A DNA stretch of 64,000 nucleotides from Litorivivens lipolytica (GCF_014191715.1 NZ_JACHWY010000002.1:62001-126000), one strand, 5' to 3'. Counted from the stretch's first letter, positions 42,252-52,247 are shown. Translations and numbers: made by a program. The notes: generated by a model from the letters alone, not told the origin.

Positions 42252-43208
42252 TCAGAGCCCGTAGCGTAAACGCAGGTCTTCCGGATAAGGCTGGAAGTAA
42301 AACTGATCCAGCAGGTAGTCCACTTGATACTTCTGGGCATAGCGCTGCAGCAGGGCCAGTGGTACCAGCAGTGGCAGTAAGCCGGTGCGGTACTTCTCAA
42401 TCTGGTCACTCAGGTCCTGCCGTTCTTCGCTTTCGAGGTGCTCTTTCAAAAAGCCCTGCATGTGCATCAGGGAATTGCTGTGATTGAAGCGGTCCGCAGG
42501 TTTCGCCAGCGCGCCCATAAAGCGCGTAAAGTATTCCTCAGCTGCGGCTTCCAGATCGTCGGAGGCGTTGGCCACCAGAGGGCCAAGTTCCCGATAGATA
42601 GACTGGTTGTGGGCTAGCAGCAGAAACTTATGGCGGCGATGGAAATCCTGCAGCGCGGCGGCACTCAAACCTTCTGCGTTCAGTTCTTGCCAGCGGCGGT
42701 AGGCGATCACCCGCAGCACAAAATTTTCCCGGAGCAGTGGGTCGTTCAAACGGCCGTTTTCTTCGATAGGCAGCAAGGGTTGCAGCTTCATCAGGCGAGC
42801 GGCAAAGGCGCCGGCGCCAATCTTGCCGAGGCTGTTCCCCTTCTCATTGAATACCGGCACGCGCTCCATGCCGCAGCTGGGCGATTTTGCGCACACCACA
42901 TAGCCGCTGATATAGGGCCCGTTATTGACGGTTGCATCGGCAACGGCGATCAGCGCTTCGGTGACATCAACGGTATTGTCTTCGCTGCCTCTTACCCGCA
43001 GTTCGTCGTTGTCATCTTTCACAACGCGCAGTGTCGGGCGTGGGGTGCCGAGTCCAATCGCCATTTCCGGGCAGACCGGATAAAAATCAAAATGGCGGCT
43101 CAGCTCCTTTGAGGCGAAGGGCAGGTTTTTGTGGCCGCCATCGTACCGAACCTCTTGGCCCAGGAGGCAGCTGCTGATTCCGAGTGTGAGTTTTTCTGGC
43201 AGAGTCAT
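42252..43208 (-). CDS. DUF523-DUF1722 fusion protein (YbgA-like)
   Basis: 318 residues. The N-terminal DUF523 part has SSCLLGQEVRYDGGHK and VCAKSPSCGMERVPV with cysteines that could hold a metal centre. The C-terminal DUF1722 (YbgA) part has FHRRHKFLLLAHN and LKEHLESEERQDLSDQI. Function unknown; the steady pairing with photolyase suggests a role in light or DNA-damage response. It lies just upstream of phrB. Confidence 0.88.
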   Translation of the reverse strand: MTLPEKLTLGISSCLLGQEVRYDGGHKNLPFASKELSRHFDFYPVCPEMAIGLGTPRPTLRVVKDDNDELRVRGSEDNTVDVTEALIAVADATVNNGPYISGYVVCAKSPSCGMERVPVFNEKGNSLGKIGAGAFAARLMKLQPLLPIEENGRLNDPLLRENFVLRVIAYRRWQELNAEGLSAAALQDFHRRHKFLLLAHNQSIYRELGPLVANASDDLEAAAEEYFTRFMGALAKPADRFNHSNSLMHMQGFLKEHLESEERQDLSDQIEKYRTGLLPLLVPLALLQRYAQKYQVDYLLDQFYFQPYPEDLRLRYGL

Positions 43209-43327
43209 AGTCGTCCCTTTTTAGAGCAATGATACGGTTCGAGGTGGACATCGGATGACGTGGCCTATCGCATTCAACAGGCCTTAAATGGTACAAACTC
43301 TACAAAACACCATAACAAGAGTAGAAC

Positions 43328-44599
43328 ATGACGACCTACCGTGCTGACCGCCGCGCCTGGTATGCACTCAGTGTGCTCACTGTAGTGTACGCCTTCAACT
43401 TTATTGACCGCCAATTGTTGGCCATATTGCAGGAGTCTATTAAGGCAGACCTAGGGCTGAGTGACAGTCAGCTCGGGCTGCTGACGGGCTTCGCCTTTGC
43501 CTTGTTTTATGTGACAGCGGGGATACCCATCGCCCGTTGGGCGGATCGCAGCAACCGCCGCAATATCGTGTCGCTGGCCCTGTTTGTGTGGAGTTTTATG
43601 ACCGCCATCAGCGGGCTGGTGCAGAACTATTTCCAGTTACTGCTGGCGCGGGTCGGCGTCGGGGTAGGGGAGGCCGGCGGCAGCCCGCCATCCCACTCCA
43701 TGATCTCTGATATGTTTCCCCCGGCCCAGCGTGCCGGTGCCTTGGGTTTTTATTCCACCGGGGTCAGCATCGGTATTTTGTTTGGTTTTCTGCTGGGCGG
43801 CTGGCTCAACGAATATTTTGGTTGGCGAATGGCCTTTCTGGTGGTGGGTGCGCCCGGGGTGATCTTGGCGTTGGTTGTGCGATTTACCGTGACTGAACCA
43901 CAGCGGGGGCTGTCTGAGGCACGCACCGGTTCCGAGCAGAGCGCCAGTCTGAACGAGGTAATCAGTCTGCTCTGGCGGCAGCGTTCCTTTCGCCATCTGG
44001 CGTTTGCATCGTCCTTATATGCCTTTGTGGGGTACGCCACCGCCAACTGGACGGCTTCCTTCATGATTCGCAGTCACGGCATGAGTACCGGCGAGCTGGG
44101 CAGTTGGTTGGCGCTTATCATCGGCGTAGGCGGGGCTGTTGGGGTCTTGGGTGGTGGCATGCTGGCCGACCGGCTTGGCCGGCGGGACGATCGCTGGTAT
44201 GTGTGGCTGTCGGCGCTGGTAACCCTGGTGGCATTGCCCTTTGCCATTGCGGTCTATCAAATGCCAAGCGCCGGCGGGGCGCTGGCGATGATGGTGGTGC
44301 CTGCCATTTTGTCGAATGTCTATCTCGGTAGCGCGATCGCTACCAGCCACCGTTTGGTGGGCTTGCAGATGCGGGCGACGGCCTCGGCGATTCTGTTTTT
44401 CGTAATCAATATCATTGGGCTGGGCGGAGGTCCGTGGATTGTGGGGGTGGTGAGCGATCTACTCGCCGATCAGCACGGGGTGGAATCACTGCGTCTGGCG
44501 ATGCTCTATGTGCTGCCGCCTGTCATGGTGTGGTCGGGTTTTCACTTTCTGTGCGCGGCGCGCACCCTGCGGGAAGATATTGCAGCGGCGCCGGAGTAG
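43328..44599 (+). CDS. Major facilitator superfamily transporter (spinster-like)
   Basis: 423 residues and 12 predicted membrane helices. The start FNFIDRQLLAILQESIKADLG and the motif RWADRSNRRNIV in the first loop are typical of the MFS group near spinster/hexuronate carriers. Substrate unknown. It is divergent from the phrB operon. A 7-base GC hairpin (44584-44606) overlaps its stop but lacks a T run. Confidence 0.85.
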   Translation: MTTYRADRRAWYALSVLTVVYAFNFIDRQLLAILQESIKADLGLSDSQLGLLTGFAFALFYVTAGIPIARWADRSNRRNIVSLALFVWSFMTAISGLVQNYFQLLLARVGVGVGEAGGSPPSHSMISDMFPPAQRAGALGFYSTGVSIGILFGFLLGGWLNEYFGWRMAFLVVGAPGVILALVVRFTVTEPQRGLSEARTGSEQSASLNEVISLLWRQRSFRHLAFASSLYAFVGYATANWTASFMIRSHGMSTGELGSWLALIIGVGGAVGVLGGGMLADRLGRRDDRWYVWLSALVTLVALPFAIAVYQMPSAGGALAMMVVPAILSNVYLGSAIATSHRLVGLQMRATASAILFFVINIIGLGGGPWIVGVVSDLLADQHGVESLRLAMLYVLPPVMVWSGFHFLCAARTLREDIAAAPE

Positions 44600-44625
44600 C
44601 GCCGCTTGGGGTATGACGATAAACC

Positions 44626-44892
44626 TTACTGGGCGCTGACCATCCAGCGCATGCTTTCGCCTTGATAGCTGCCATCAACCCAGGTGGCTACATAGTCGCA
44701 GTGCAATTCCAGCGCGCCAAGATTCAATTCGGCGCCCTGAGGGTAGTGTTCGCCCCAGGCGGTGCTGCAGCCTCCGGGAGCGGCGCTGGCCTGCTGCGTA
44801 ACGGGACTGTGGTGATATCCGGGCAGGAGACTGGTGGCGCCGTCGGTTGGCAGGTAGCTGAAGGCTAGGTAGGTCGCGAGTAATGCATTCAC
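44626..44892 (-). CDS. Small hypothetical protein
   Basis: 88 residues from GTG 44892, with AGGTGA before it. It begins with a short hydrophobic stretch (LLATYLAFSYLP) and has two cysteines that could pair. No family is recognised. It lies 27 bases from the convergent MFS gene. Codon choice looks normal for the window but the support is modest. Confidence 0.4.
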   Translation of the reverse strand: MNALLATYLAFSYLPTDGATSLLPGYHHSPVTQQASAAPGGCSTAWGEHYPQGAELNLGALELHCDYVATWVDGSYQGESMRWMVSAQ

Positions 44893-45024
44893 GGTGTCAC
44901 CTGTGTCGTAGTGTCGGAGTTTGTGACTTTATACCGGAAAGGCATGACCTCCGCATTGCGGTAATTCCGGATTGCAAAATTTTTGCAAAGAAATTTTGCG
45001 GAAAACTGGAGCTAAGACAAAGCG

Positions 45025-46314
45025 TTAGGCGCCCTGCTGAAATATCGACCAGTTTTCGCTTATGTGAAGGCCATCAAATACCGCAATGTCGCCAAACTGA
45101 AGAAACACCGCTTCGCTCTGGGTTGGGCGCAGAAAGACAAAGTCATTAACTGCCAGTTGTACGCTGTCCGAGCCGTTCAGCATTTCCTGATTGGTGGAGC
45201 GTCCGTAGAGCCCGTTGGTGCTCAACCCCGGCGGAGATTCCGGGTTTGCTTTCCAATAGCCGCCGTAGGTAAAAAAGCTGCGAGAGCTGTTGGGGTTGAG
45301 CAGACCCATAACTCCAGCCAGATTTTCCAGCCCCGGCACCTCAACCGAATCCAGCGTTTTCAACACGGGCGTGGCAATAAAGGCCGCGGGTATATGGTCG
45401 TTGAGCGTGTGCACGTCAAAGTCGCTGGGTTTGACCAGCGCTGAACCGACCGCCAGTTCGTTGCAGGGGGCATCTCCCTGATACATCTGATAAGTCGAGC
45501 TGCCGCCGGCGTTGAGTGTTAATTGCTCCGGACGATACTGCTCACCGAGCACTTCCTGCGCGACCTGCAGGCAGTCCGAATAGAAGGCCATGGCTTTGCT
45601 CATGGCCTTGTCCGGCCCACCGACAATGCCCGGCATCTTGGAAATGTGAGCTTCGTAGCCCATAAAACCCGCAAATTCGAGGTTAGGGTCTTCCTTCAAA
45701 CTCATGATGGCGAGTCCAACCTCGCCCGCATCGCGAAAGCCACCCCGGTGCAGACCCACATCCAGCTCCAGATTGATTTGCAGGGTCTGGCCCAGTGCGG
45801 CGGCGAGCTGGCTGTACTCACTCAAGCGCTGGGGGGTATCGATCAGCCATTGCAATTGCGTCGACGGATCAAAGGCGGCATTGCTGTGAAAGGCATAAAA
45901 GCGTTTAGCCGCATTGGCGGGCATCGGTTTACCCAGCAGCAAGTTGCTGTCGGGCATGTTCTCGGCCAGATAGTTGAGAAAGGGCTGGTGAAAGACCATC
46001 ACCCGATCGGTGCCGGTCTGTTTGCGCACACTGTTGATCAAGGAAAGGCTGGGCAGGGATTTGCCGACAATGCGATAGGCATAGTCGCCGTTGATATGCT
46101 CGATCAAACGCTGGGTATTGTTGTACAGGCGCTCCGAATCGAGTACCAGTGTCGGCCGGTAGAGACCGGCTTCCTGTAGGGCCTGCTGCAGGCGAGCAAA
46201 GTAGGCATTGTGAGCGCCGCCCTTATCTTCCGGTCTGAGAAAAGGCGCCGCTATTACGGCGCCACCGAGTGCTGCGCCCGTCAGCAATTGGCGGCGACTG
46301 GGTTTAAACGGCAC
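45025..46314 (-). CDS. Tat-exported alanine racemase/D-threonine aldolase-fold PLP enzyme
   Basis: 429 residues. A twin-arginine signal (PSRRQLLTGAALGG) directs it to the periplasm. The rest follows the D-threonine aldolase/D-serine dehydratase fold: PTLVLDSERLYNN, YRIVGKSLPSLSLI with the likely PLP lysine, LELDVGLHRGGF, and FMGYEAHISKMPG. Family members split or dehydrate D-hydroxy amino acids. The start overlaps the upstream flavoprotein gene by 11 bases, placing it third in a three-gene exported operon. A periplasmic PLP enzyme of this type is unusual. Confidence 0.82.
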   Translation of the reverse strand: MPFKPSRRQLLTGAALGGAVIAAPFLRPEDKGGAHNAYFARLQQALQEAGLYRPTLVLDSERLYNNTQRLIEHINGDYAYRIVGKSLPSLSLINSVRKQTGTDRVMVFHQPFLNYLAENMPDSNLLLGKPMPANAAKRFYAFHSNAAFDPSTQLQWLIDTPQRLSEYSQLAAALGQTLQINLELDVGLHRGGFRDAGEVGLAIMSLKEDPNLEFAGFMGYEAHISKMPGIVGGPDKAMSKAMAFYSDCLQVAQEVLGEQYRPEQLTLNAGGSSTYQMYQGDAPCNELAVGSALVKPSDFDVHTLNDHIPAAFIATPVLKTLDSVEVPGLENLAGVMGLLNPNSSRSFFTYGGYWKANPESPPGLSTNGLYGRSTNQEMLNGSDSVQLAVNDFVFLRPTQSEAVFLQFGDIAVFDGLHISENWSIFQQGA

Positions 46315-47665
46315 TGCCGAAAATCTCCCTCAGATGCGGGTTGAGCATGATGCCTTTCGGATCGAGCTCCTGACGCAATTCATTAAAGTCTTTCCAGCGC
46401 GGGTAGCGGCTGGCCAGCGTTTTATGACTCAGGGAATGCAGTTTGCCCCAGTGCGGGCGGCCTTCCATGGGCTGATAGATCGGTTCAATGGTTTTGAAGT
46501 AGGCCTCAAACGGCTCTTCATAGTAGCGGTGCACCGCCAGCGAGGCGGAGGGACGCTTGTAGAAGGGGCTGAGCCAGGCGTCGTCTTCCTGTACGACGCG
46601 GACTTCGATAGGGAAGAATACATCCGGGTTCTGCTGTTCGACGATATCGCGCACCTTGCGCAGAGCATCGACAATGTTTTCCCGCGGCAGGTGGTATTCC
46701 ATTTCATTGAAGCGTACGGCGCGATCCGAAGGGTAGATATTCCACCACCAGTCCACGTGCTCCTCCGGTGGAATCGTATTGCTCACCCCGGTAATCACTT
46801 TCTTGCGCATCCACGGCCACCAGGAGGCGTAGTCGCGCAGCATTTTCAGCTCGCGTACCGCGTCGTTATCGCCGTCTTCACCGCGCGGTGAAATGGCTTC
46901 GTCGCTGAGGTCAGTAGTAATGATCAGCGCGTTCTCGCTGTGAGGAATGTAGTACATCTCAAAGTTGCGATGTTTTTCCGCCAGCGTATGGAATTCCTCG
47001 AAGGTTTGCTCCAGCGGCTGCATCCAGGTGCGGCGCTTGAGTTTGTAAGGCGCTGTGTTGCGCAAGGTGTATTGGGTGATCACGCCGAGACTGCCGAGCG
47101 ATACGCGGGCGGCATCGAAAATATCCGGGTTCTGCTCGCGGCTGCAATCGAGCACCTCGCCGCGCGGTGTCACCAGCCGCAGCGCATCCACATAAGCATG
47201 CATTGCGCCAAAATTGGCGCCGGTGCCGTGGGTGCCGGTAGACAGGGCGCCGGCAACGGTCTGCTCGTCGATATCCGGCATGTTTGGCAGCGCCTGCCCC
47301 ATTTTGTGCAGGGGCTCACCCAGCCGATTGAGCGGTACACCGGCACCGACATTGGCGCGATAACCTTCCAGCGGCTCTACCTGATTAAAGTGACGGGTCG
47401 AGAGGATCGTGCCTTCTGTCGGCACCAGCGGGCTGAAGGAGTGGCCGGCCCCGACGGGACGAATCGTATTTTCTGCGGCCTTCAAAAGGCTCGCCAATTC
47501 ATCTTCCGTTTTGGGGCTGATCCGGCCGGCGGGGTTGGAGCGCTGCGAGCCTGACCAGTTCTGCCAGGGGATTTTGCGTGCCGCGAGACTGTTGAGCGGT
47601 GACGCGCTGAGGGCGGCGCCGAGAGGCAGCAGCGCCAGAGATCGATTAAAGTCGCGACGCTTCAT
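46304..47665 (-). CDS. Tat-exported FAD-dependent aldonolactone oxidase-like protein
   Basis: 453 residues. A twin-arginine leader (MKRRDFNRSLALLPLGAAL) precedes a VAO-type FAD domain: ISPKTEDELASLLKAAENT, RPVGAGHSFSPLV, and GALSTGTHGTG. The C-terminal D-arabinono-1,4-lactone oxidase domain ends with HWGKLHSL and LDPKGIMLNPHLREIFG. The family oxidises sugar lactones or alditols. A cytochrome c lipoprotein gene directly upstream (two bases apart) suggests electrons go to a cytochrome rather than to oxygen. Confidence 0.86.
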   Translation of the reverse strand: MKRRDFNRSLALLPLGAALSASPLNSLAARKIPWQNWSGSQRSNPAGRISPKTEDELASLLKAAENTIRPVGAGHSFSPLVPTEGTILSTRHFNQVEPLEGYRANVGAGVPLNRLGEPLHKMGQALPNMPDIDEQTVAGALSTGTHGTGANFGAMHAYVDALRLVTPRGEVLDCSREQNPDIFDAARVSLGSLGVITQYTLRNTAPYKLKRRTWMQPLEQTFEEFHTLAEKHRNFEMYYIPHSENALIITTDLSDEAISPRGEDGDNDAVRELKMLRDYASWWPWMRKKVITGVSNTIPPEEHVDWWWNIYPSDRAVRFNEMEYHLPRENIVDALRKVRDIVEQQNPDVFFPIEVRVVQEDDAWLSPFYKRPSASLAVHRYYEEPFEAYFKTIEPIYQPMEGRPHWGKLHSLSHKTLASRYPRWKDFNELRQELDPKGIMLNPHLREIFGSAV

Positions 47666-47667
47666 GG

Positions 47668-48042
47668 TTATTGCTGGCCCGCCATAAACAGAATCAAGGC
47701 TTCAAACTCTTCCTCGCCACAGTCCATGCACATACCCAGCGGTGGCATGCCGTTGTAACCATTGATGGTGTTGTCGATCAGGGTGTCCATGCCTTTGGCC
47801 ATGCGCGAATCCCATTCGCTGGTGCCGGTGCGCGGTGCGCCGCCAGCGCCGGTGCCGTGGCAGGAGAAACAACTTTGGGTATAGAGGGATTTCAAGTCCG
47901 GGTCTTCCGGCATGCTTTTCTTGCTGGCGCTCATGCTGTCGGGAGGATTGGATGCCTGAGACTGTTCGGGGGCTTCCCCGGAACAGGCGGCAAGCGTCAG
48001 CATAAGTGTGGTGATCAGTGCGGTCGGAAGCAGTTTGTTCAT
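47668..48042 (-). CDS. Cytochrome c5-like lipoprotein
   Basis: 124 residues from ATG 48042, chosen because the lipoprotein signal starts there with Cys20 in the lipobox LAAC; an upstream start adds ten residues. The heme motif CFSCH is at residues 58-62. YNGMPPLGMCMDCGEEEFEAL carries the axial Met and the extra cysteine pair of c5-type cytochromes. It is first in the operon, ahead of the exported flavoprotein, and is its likely electron acceptor. Confidence 0.9.
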   Translation of the reverse strand: MNKLLPTALITTLMLTLAACSGEAPEQSQASNPPDSMSASKKSMPEDPDLKSLYTQSCFSCHGTGAGGAPRTGTSEWDSRMAKGMDTLIDNTINGYNGMPPLGMCMDCGEEEFEALILFMAGQQ

Positions 48043-48175
48043 GCGAGTCGTCCAATTCGATACGAGGGTCAATGTGATAGTCGACTACACTGGGTTTGAA
48101 AACTCAAGCCTCAACGCTGTGCATTGACCTCTTCAGTCGGTATATTTCGAGCCAAACGCATTTCGGGAAGAATTC

Positions 48176-50494
48176 ATGAACTATCGCAATTCACTGCTCT
48201 GGTCAGCCCTGCTGGCCGCCACCGCCATGCCCCTGCAGGCACAGCGGGTGCTGGAGGAGGTCGTGGTCACGGCCCAGAAAACCAAACAGAGCATTCAGGA
48301 CGTGCCGATTTCGGTGACGGCGGTGGACGGCGAGTTTATGAAAGAGGCGGGCATCTCCGATCTGAAAGAGTTATCGGTTTACGTACCCAACGTGCGTATC
48401 GATGCCAACGATCCCGGCTCGCCACAGATTTTCGTGCGCGGTTTCGGCACCAATACCTTTAACCCCAGTTTCGAAAGCTCGGTGGGTTTTGTACAGGACG
48501 AAATGTTCTTCGGTCGTGCCGCCTACTTCACCGAGGCCATGTTTGATATCGACCGAGTAGAAGTTCTGCGAGGCCCTCAGGGTACGTTGTTTGGCAAGAA
48601 CACCGTCTCGGGGGTATTCAGCGTGTCATCCCGTCCGGTCAGTGAAGACTTTTCTGGTGATGTCGAAATTCGCGGTGGTGAATACGGCGAGCAGCGCGTC
48701 GAGGCCGGTGTCGGCGGAATGTTTAACAGCTGGTTTGGCGCGCGGATTTCCGGCTTGTACTCGGAAAAAGACGGTCAGCTGGAAAACCAGTTTCTCAATC
48801 GCGATGAAGAAAACCCGGAGCAGGATGCCTACCGCATCAAGCTCAATATTCTGCCTACCGCGAATACGGATCTGGAGTTGATCGCGGTGGAATCGAATAC
48901 CACAATCAATTACTGGCCCAAACAGCTCTCCAATCTCGATGCCGATACCCGAGACTACCTCGACGACTTTGATCCGCAGATCGAAGACGATCCGGAAGAT
49001 TTTACCACCAGCTACAACGTCGACGGTGTGCTGGAAAAGGGTTCGCGTACCTATATCGGCAAGCTGACTCACAGCTTTGGCGAAACCGGTTCGCTCTACA
49101 ATCTGGATACGGTGCTTGTACTTGGTAAAACGGATTTGTTTGTCGAGCAGTTTCAGGATCTCGATGTTTCTCCTGCGGATATTTCCACGCTGGTAAACCG
49201 GGAAGACTATCAGCAGGACACGATCGAATGGCGCTTTACTGGCGACAGTGATGGCCTGTTTGGTCTTGGTACATCCATGCAGTTTGTGGCCGGGCTGTAC
49301 TACTTTGAATCGGACTACCAGCTTGATGCGGGCGTTGTGTTGGGCCGGGATATCGACAGCTGGCTGGGTACTGAAGACGCGCGCCAGTTGGCCGGCGATG
49401 ATGCGCCGCTATTGCCCGCCTTGCAGGTTGCCGCTCAGGGCACCACCAATGACCGCTTTGATTTCGACTATGTGCAGAACACCAGGGCGCTCTCCCTGTT
49501 TGGTCAAATGACTCTGAATTTCGGGGAGAGCTGGGTGGTGACGCCCGGTTTGCGGATCAATCGCGAAACCAAAACCATCGATACCAAGGGCACTGAAAGC
49601 TGCGAAAGTACCACGGCCTTCCCACCAGCCAGTTGTGTGTCGGGTTTTCTGTTTGGCGCCAACAACTACGACTTCCGCGATCTTGAACGCAAGGAAAGTG
49701 ATATCTCCCCCAAGCTGTCGGTTATGTATTACCTGACCGAAGACGTCAATGTCTTCGCGACCTGGAGTAAGGGTTTCAAGAGCGGCGGCTATAACTCCAT
49801 TTCCTTTACCGGTGAAGATCTGGAATTTGAAGACGAGAACGCCGTGACACTGGAGATTGGTACCAAGGGCAGCTACTTCAATCGCAGCCTGAACGTTAAC
49901 GCCACGATCTACCGTACCGAATATGACAACCTCCAGGTGCTGGCGTTTAACGGGGTATTCTTTGACGTAAGCAACGCTGCCACGGCGGTATCGCAGGGGC
50001 TGGAAGTGGACTGGCAGTGGCTGACGCCTTGGGAGCCGCTGGCGATTATAGGTTCGCTGGGCCTGCTCGATGCCTACTACGAGGAATACACGGGAGCACC
50101 GGCACCCGTCACTCAGGGCGTAAACACCCGGCAGGACCTGAGCGATGAAACCATTGCCTTCGCGCCCGAGAGCAGCCTGATGCTCAGCCCAACCTTCACC
50201 TTTAACGTCGGCGATCACTTACTCAATCTAAGTGTGGATGTGATTCATCAGGGCGAGCAGTTTACCGACACCGACCTCGACCCCGCTGCCCGCGTTCCCG
50301 CCAACACCAAACTTAACGCGCGCGCTGCGCTGCTCGACGGCGGTGAGCGCTGGACGTTAACGGTGGGTGTGAAAAACCTGACCGACAAGCTCACCCAGAA
50401 TCAGGTGGTGGACTCAGTCTTCTTCCCCGGCACCTACTACGCTCAGCAGAATCCGGGACGGCAGATATATGGTGCGCTTCGTCTCAACTTTTAA
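48176..50494 (+). CDS. TonB-dependent outer-membrane receptor
   Basis: 772 residues. The signal peptide ends near LQAQ, and the TonB box EEVVVTAQK follows at residues 27-35. A plug domain (IQDVPISVTAVDG, VEVLRGPQGTLFGKNTVSG) and a 22-strand-type barrel end in aromatic QIYGALRLNF. It resembles the large family of receptors without siderophore specificity in marine bacteria. It is divergent from the cytochrome operon with about 130 bases between, so both could share control. The ligand is unknown. Confidence 0.9.
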   Translation: MNYRNSLLWSALLAATAMPLQAQRVLEEVVVTAQKTKQSIQDVPISVTAVDGEFMKEAGISDLKELSVYVPNVRIDANDPGSPQIFVRGFGTNTFNPSFESSVGFVQDEMFFGRAAYFTEAMFDIDRVEVLRGPQGTLFGKNTVSGVFSVSSRPVSEDFSGDVEIRGGEYGEQRVEAGVGGMFNSWFGARISGLYSEKDGQLENQFLNRDEENPEQDAYRIKLNILPTANTDLELIAVESNTTINYWPKQLSNLDADTRDYLDDFDPQIEDDPEDFTTSYNVDGVLEKGSRTYIGKLTHSFGETGSLYNLDTVLVLGKTDLFVEQFQDLDVSPADISTLVNREDYQQDTIEWRFTGDSDGLFGLGTSMQFVAGLYYFESDYQLDAGVVLGRDIDSWLGTEDARQLAGDDAPLLPALQVAAQGTTNDRFDFDYVQNTRALSLFGQMTLNFGESWVVTPGLRINRETKTIDTKGTESCESTTAFPPASCVSGFLFGANNYDFRDLERKESDISPKLSVMYYLTEDVNVFATWSKGFKSGGYNSISFTGEDLEFEDENAVTLEIGTKGSYFNRSLNVNATIYRTEYDNLQVLAFNGVFFDVSNAATAVSQGLEVDWQWLTPWEPLAIIGSLGLLDAYYEEYTGAPAPVTQGVNTRQDLSDETIAFAPESSLMLSPTFTFNVGDHLLNLSVDVIHQGEQFTDTDLDPAARVPANTKLNARAALLDGGERWTLTVGVKNLTDKLTQNQVVDSVFFPGTYYAQQNPGRQIYGALRLNF

Positions 50495-50582
50495 AAGGCG
50501 AAGGGCGCTGACGGTTTAATTTTGTTCTAAAACCGAAGCTTGTCCGTCACAACCGGTATCAACCCCACGCGGAGATACCGGT

Positions 50583-52247
50583 ATGAAAAACGTATTCACT
50601 GTAACGGCGCTGGCTTTGGCCATTGCCGCCTGTTCTGTCAGTCGTGACGAGGCGGTCGACAACACCATCCTGTCCCAAGCCTCACCGCCCCAGCGGCAGG
50701 AAGTTGTAGCGGAAGAAAAGCGGGTTCTAAAGGCTGAGCGGGAACAGCAGCTTCTTACCGCTAAGCAGCAGATGGCGCCGGTGGTCGACATGGCCAGCGG
50801 CAGTTACCGGATAATGCCTCAGCCTTCTTATGTCGTTGAAACCCGCGATACTTATTCGGCAACCGTCGACAATCCGGTCAAGCGCGTGAGCGATGATCCC
50901 TTCTCGACCTTTTCGGTGGATGTGGATACGGCCTCTTTCAGTGTGGTTCTCCGCTACCTGAATGAAGGGCGTCTGCCGCCGGTGGACGCGGTGCGTACGG
51001 AAGAGCTGATCAATGCGCTAACCTACGAACCGCTGCCGGGGTTAAGTGCGAGTCAGCCACTGGCCATGGAAACGCGGCTGATGAAAACGCCCTGGAATGC
51101 GAATACGCGCCTGCTACAGGTGCGGCTTAATGCGTGGGAGCCTGAGCAGGCGGAGCTGCCGGACAGCAACTACGTGTTCCTGATAGATGCCTCCGGTTCC
51201 ATGCAGGGCGAGGATCGCATCGGTCTGCTCAAGCGCGCCTTCAGTGTGATGCTGGATCGGCTCAAGCCCAGTGATACGGTCGCGCTCGTTACCTACGCGT
51301 CCGGTTCACGCACGGTGCTTGAGCCCACTGAAGTGAAAGAAAAACACCGTATTTTGCAGGCTTTGCAGAGCCTCAGTGCCGGCGGTTCTACCAACGCCAG
51401 TGATGGTATTCAACGCGCCTATCAATTGGCGCGGCAGGCCTTTATCAAAGGCGGTAATAACCGGGTCATTCTGGCCACCGACGGTGATGTGAATGTGGGC
51501 CTGCGCGGCGAGGCCCTAGTCGAGATGATTGAGCGCCAGCGTGATGCGGGGATTTACCTGACGGTGTTAGGCGTCGGTCGTGGCAACTATATTGATGCCC
51601 AGCTGGAGCCGCTGGCAAACAATGGCGATGGCAATTACTACTACCTCGACAGTTTTCGCGAGGCCCGCCGGGTGTTGGTGAGTGGCTTGAAAGGTACCGC
51701 CTACACCTTGGCCAAAGACGTCAAACTGCAGGTGGAGTTCAATCCGGCGGTGGTCTCCGAGTATCGGCTCATCGGCTATAACAACCGCCAACTGGCGCAC
51801 GCGGATTTTAATAACGACGCCAAAGATGCGGGCGATATTGGCGCCGGGCATACCGTCACGGCCTTGTATGAAATCACTCTCGCAGACAGCGAATATCGTT
51901 TTATTGATGAGCGGCGCTACGGCGATGCTCGCACGGTAGATAAAAACCAAAATGAACTGGCGCTGATCAAACTGCGCTACAAGTCACCTGAGGGGGGAGC
52001 CAGTGTGCGCAAGGATCACGTCGTCTATCGTCGGGATTTGCAGCATAGCGACGGTGTCAGTGCTGCGGTATTGGCGGCAGGTTTTGCGGAAAAGCTGCGA
52101 CAGTCACCCTATCTGGCAGATTTCGACTGGGCACAACTACTGGCCATGACCAGTACGTTGAATTTACAGCAGGATGATCACACGGATCTGAAACGGATGG
52201 TGGAGTCGGCGGCGTTGTTGCAGCCGGTAAAGCTCGGAGGAATGTGA
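50583..52247 (+). CDS. von Willebrand factor A lipoprotein (YfbK-like)
   Basis: 554 residues. A lipobox AIAAC gives lipidated Cys17. An N-terminal domain (PFSTFSVDVDTASFSVVLRY, NALTYEP) precedes a vWA domain with an intact metal-ion site DASGSMQG (Asp202), TYASGSR and ATDGDVNVG. A C-terminal DUF3520-type part ends the protein. This arrangement is that of YfbK. The role is unknown; protein-protein contact in the envelope is likely. It follows the receptor by about 90 bases on the same strand. Confidence 0.87.
   Translation: MKNVFTVTALALAIAACSVSRDEAVDNTILSQASPPQRQEVVAEEKRVLKAEREQQLLTAKQQMAPVVDMASGSYRIMPQPSYVVETRDTYSATVDNPVKRVSDDPFSTFSVDVDTASFSVVLRYLNEGRLPPVDAVRTEELINALTYEPLPGLSASQPLAMETRLMKTPWNANTRLLQVRLNAWEPEQAELPDSNYVFLIDASGSMQGEDRIGLLKRAFSVMLDRLKPSDTVALVTYASGSRTVLEPTEVKEKHRILQALQSLSAGGSTNASDGIQRAYQLARQAFIKGGNNRVILATDGDVNVGLRGEALVEMIERQRDAGIYLTVLGVGRGNYIDAQLEPLANNGDGNYYYLDSFREARRVLVSGLKGTAYTLAKDVKLQVEFNPAVVSEYRLIGYNNRQLAHADFNNDAKDAGDIGAGHTVTALYEITLADSEYRFIDERRYGDARTVDKNQNELALIKLRYKSPEGGASVRKDHVVYRRDLQHSDGVSAAVLAAGFAEKLRQSPYLADFDWAQLLAMTSTLNLQQDDHTDLKRMVESAALLQPVKLGGM

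Noticed and set aside
45523-46179. Plus-strand open frame opposite the PLP enzyme
   Set aside because: Antisense shadow of a clear gene.
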